In this document: positions 61,161 to 64,000 of the stretch, piece by piece
Layout: each line of letters begins with the position of its first letter
How positions within the stretch are numbered: the stretch's first letter is position 1
NCBI GenBank assembly: GCA_020002185.1
Contig: CM034532.1
Coordinates: forward strand, 47,825,962-47,889,961
Reading direction: 5' to 3'
DNA length: 64,000 nucleotides
Source of the DNA: Paraescarpia echinospica
Taxonomy: Eukaryota; Annelida; Polychaeta; Sabellida; Siboglinidae
Program-made: the position numbers and the translations under genes
Notes under the pieces: generated by a model
The model's input: only the letters and a program-made list of their open reading frames with translations
What the model was told of the DNA's origin: nothing
The model's database searches: none

Positions 61161-63158
61161 TTAATGCACATACCAAATGCAGTCTACAAACCAAATGAAA
61201 CACGAACAAAGAACAATATCGCACCAGGGAATCTGATTGCAGTTCGCTGGTGGCTTCAGTGTAGCGACATGCTGTTGAATTTGTTTATCCAGATAGTCTG
61301 AGTCTGATTCACAGATGTGGCAAATGTAGTATGGGTCGCCTGCAGTGCACGCGGCGTGTGCCCATTTCTTGCAGCTCAGACACTGAAGCCACACCTCTCT
61401 GAACTTGCTGTTGGCGTAAGGCTCGCAGCAAACGACGCATTCTGTGTCTTCGACGGTGTTCTTTTCTTGGTTTGACATCCCAGACGGACCAGCAGTAGGC
61501 TCTTGTGCTGACTTGGGCAGCTTGATCTCGCTGATTTTCTTTACCACCAGCGAACGTTTTGGTTTCTTCAATTAACAATTAATGGCGAAGAAGTCAGCAC
61601 GACACTGGTGGTTCTTATCGCTACATGTTTACGCTTCTTGTTCGGCGGTGGTGGCGAGCAGCAGCGCGAATGTCACCTTCAGATCCTGCAGGACTTGTAG
61701 GATGTTCGACAGAAACTGCCGGTGCAGATACACCAGTGGCGACATATGGAGCGCTGGCTGCTTCAGTGGGGGGGGGGGGGCAACGTGTCCGGTGACGACA
61801 TGGGTGGCAGCGACATGCAGACTGGAGCTTCGAGAGCTGGTTGCTATGGGGTGGTGTGGTGCTGAGATTGCCGGGACAGTAGCTGGAGAGGTGGTGACTC
61901 GGGTGCCGGCAACTTAAGCGACGACCACATCCAGGGCTGTGACTTGAGGAGTATCGACAGGCAATTCAAGTACATTAATTCTGCATCGAGCCGCACGTTG
62001 CAAACCCTTTGACGGCAGACTGCACTGTAGCTGTAGAACTGTATGCTTGCTCACATCATATTGGGTGATGCCATCACATCATACTGGGTGATGGCACGTC
62101 CCTTGTTGGATGTAAGCCAGTTGTCACATGAACGGCTGAACGCAGACTTCAGTGACTTAAAAAAATGTCCGGTCGAGTGGTTGGAGCCGGTGTGCGCATT
62201 GTGGTGGAAATGTAAGCAATATGACCCCATGTTCCCGGGTGAAGTCGATTGCCTCAAGCGTTTTTATGGCTTTCATGTCCATCCAACAGAAGTACGTGTG
62301 GATGGTCTTTGGTGCAGCCGGCCATCGCGACGAAGTGTTTGAGCCACTTCATGAACAGAGCTGAGTCGATATAGCCTGAACCGCGATCATTCACTGCACC
62401 AATCGAACCAGCAGGGACACCGTTCATGAGGACCTCCACCATTCTCTTGCGAGGGACACAAACAGCGGAGGAATGTAAGAACCGCTTATACAGCACAGCG
62501 CGGTAATGTTCTTTCCACGCTCACCGCTCGAAACCTTTCGCACCTGTCTTGTTCCAGTTTCGCATACGACCTTCCCCGCCTTCGCTACCGTCGTGAAGCC
62601 AGTTTCATCGCAGTTCCAAACGGCAGTAGCTCTGTGATCCCCTCCTTGCAGGACATCTTTGTACAAAGCAAAAAACACCATAACTGCATCGCGGTAGAAA
62701 CCTTCGACACGGGCCAGGCTAGTAGAAATTGGCGCACGAATCGACAACTCTGGGTGGCGCTTCATGAAATTTGACAGCCAGTCCTTTCCAGCTAGCCCAC
62801 GCTCGTCATCAAAATTGTGCTGTATGCCCAATTTTGCGGCAACAGCGTAACCCAAACGCCTGACAATAGTTGTAAATCCGTACATTCTCTTGACCATCTC
62901 CTTTGCATAATCTACCAATTGTGCTTCAAAGGCACTTGAGAATACGCAACGCTTGCTGCCCATAGCAATAACGCCAGGGAGCTGTACAACACCAGAGCAA
63001 TGGCGCTTTAGTGTGCGCCTTGGTATTCCATAATCTGCCCCTGCATCTCGTATACTCTGTCCTTCGTGGACAGCCGCTACAGCTAACGCCAGTCGTTCAG
63101 ACCCATACGACCCCTGTGTAGACTTTCTTTTGTACGTTCGAACCTTGCTGTCTCTCAA
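61161..63158 (-). pseudogene. pogo-like transposase, frameshifted, with C-terminal zinc domain
   Basis: From the ATG at 63158 the 244-codon first segment carries a psq-type HTH (about residues 20-55, SIRDAGADYGIPRRTLKRH), a CENP-B-like second HTH (about 75-140, KDWLSNFMKRHPELSIR) and the start of the DDE_1 core with the first catalytic Asp in WNCDETGFTTV (Asp184). A 1-base loss near 62455 shifts the frame to PRKRMVEVLMNGVPAG and the second Asp in LLLDGHESH. An extra base in the A-run at 62261-62265 shifts again to EAIDFTREHG and the third Asp in QPLDR (62171-62180). A T-run change at 62159-62165 leads to FFKSLKSAFSRSCDNWL. The last segment (61571-61161) encodes a PHD-like Cys/His domain, ECVVCCEPY...WLQCLSCKKWAHAAC...YYICHIC. 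All three Asp are preserved, so the breaks are few. Confidence 0.85.
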
Positions 63159-63226
63159 TCTGAAACGAACATGCTGTAACTGTTATCCTAGAACGTTTGA
63201 TAAAATTATATCATTAAAATTCACAC

Positions 63227-63228
<2 letters not shown>

Positions 63229-63323
<95 letters not shown>
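63229..63323. repeat. (CA)n microsatellite
   Basis: About 46 uninterrupted CA units inside the pogo-like element, upstream of the transposase start. Confidence 0.97.
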
Positions 63324-63325
<2 letters not shown>

Positions 63326-63379
63326 ATTATAAATAATTGTGTGTGTGTTTGTGTGTGTGCGCGCTAAACACAAACAATG

Positions 63380-63443
63380 ATTATATATATATATATATAT
63401 GTGTGTATATATATATAACATATATATATATATATATATAATG
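63380..63443. repeat. (TA)n microsatellite
   Basis: Three TA blocks separated by TGTG and ACA, inside the pogo-like element. Confidence 0.93.
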
Positions 63444-64000
63444 TATATTGTATTTACACAACGACATGCCATCTAAAATATATTCACAATGTTACTTTTA
63501 TATTGCAGATGGGGCATAGCGCGCAGGCATGGGCGCTTTGCCCCAATTCACAGGTGGCGCTATGCCCCACTGGCGACTATGCTGAGAACGTTTGAGTCAT
63601 GACATTTTCTTTTATCGCTCTCCGTAACTGAAGGCATGAAAATGCAGGTTATACTACATAGCGTTGAAAGCTATTCCTAACGTTTCAAAATTCGTAACCA
63701 TTTAGGGACAATTTATTGATTAATATGGAAGCGATCTTATAACAAATAATAAAGAAACGGTAAATCAGCTGTACTTGCATCGTGTTCGATTCTGTAAAGC
63801 CATAGCACGTTGATGTGTCGTCAGGACTCAGTCATTAATCATTTGATCGCTATATGGAGCCAACAAATGCAATATTTGCCAAGATAGTGGCATGGGCGCT
63901 ATACCCCAACATGGGCGCTTTGCCCCACCTTACTCTATGCTGAATGAATGAAAGACGGATGTTGCTATCTGGTTTGACCTCACGTAACTAACGTTCAGTT

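Larger units (their letters stand above)
60887..63935 (-). mobile_element. Complete pogo-like DNA transposon
   Basis: The ends are ~23-bp terminal inverted repeats: GAGTAGGGTGGGGCATAGCG on the left (from 60887) and the complement of GAGTAAGGTGGGGCAAAGCG on the right (ending 63935), with TA immediately outside each end. The element is 3049 bp. The core GGGCGCTTTGCCCC and variants recur subterminally at 61073-61086, 63511-63568 (three copies in both orientations) and 63894-63926. These are probably transposase-binding sites. Inside are the transposase pseudogene (61161-63158), a long (CA)n at 63229-63323 and TA repeats at 63380-63443. The near-identity of both ends suggests a fairly recent insertion. 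Confidence 0.9.

Overview
The window is nuclear DNA of an animal, most likely a marine invertebrate. Genes are split by GT-AG introns, intergenic distances are long, and microsatellites, tandem arrays, non-LTR retrotransposon tails and DNA-transposon remnants are abundant. The only firmly identified host gene, eIF3e, is too conserved to name the phylum. The transposon mix (PF20700-type Mutator-like, pogo-like with a C-terminal zinc domain, L2/CR1-like LINEs) would suit a mollusc, another lophotrochozoan or a lancelet. I cannot resolve the species.

Left part (1-18.6 kb). A 69-bp satellite (1-1272), a foldback MITE (1833-2210) and a 24-bp minisatellite (3989-5921) lie upstream of six consecutive coding exons of eIF3e, the INT6 subunit of translation initiation factor 3 (5922-9750, + strand). 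These exons cover roughly the second half of the protein, including the PCI domain; the first ~200 residues must be encoded left of the window. The minisatellite runs straight into the first visible exon, and the exon's 3' splice site is itself a variant of the repeat unit. Introns hold an L2/CR1-like LINE fragment (8.84-9.43 kb), a pogo/Tc1-style MITE (9894-10083) and an antisense, decayed Mutator-like transposase gene (10958-12894). A possible eIF3e terminal exon with a poly(A) signal is at 14182. A second, unidentified transcription unit may end at ~18.55 kb.

Middle part (18.6-60 kb). No conserved protein-coding gene is recognised here. It contains two further members of the same LINE family (22.16-22.47 and 52.75-53.64 kb), other retrotransposon and hAT-like fragments, a long inverted-repeat cassette (30433-31042), a perfect 15-bp-arm hairpin (44879-44912), direct repeats (57.05/57.93 kb), many AT and other microsatellites, a few perfect CRE motifs (TGACGTCA), and a few candidate first coding exons. 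The best of these is a signal-peptide exon at 42536-42632.

Right end (60.9-63.9 kb). A complete pogo-like DNA transposon (60887-63935) has matching terminal inverted repeats flanked by TA, subterminal GGGCGCT-type motifs, and a frameshifted transposase gene on the minus strand (psq-type HTH, CENP-B-like HTH, DDD catalytic core, C-terminal Cys-rich zinc domain).

The most unusual observations are two. The 24-bp array is a serial amplification of a 3' splice-site module next to an eIF3e exon. The 69-bp satellite monomer matches one end of a MITE family present twice elsewhere in the window, which suggests a satellite born from a transposon terminus.
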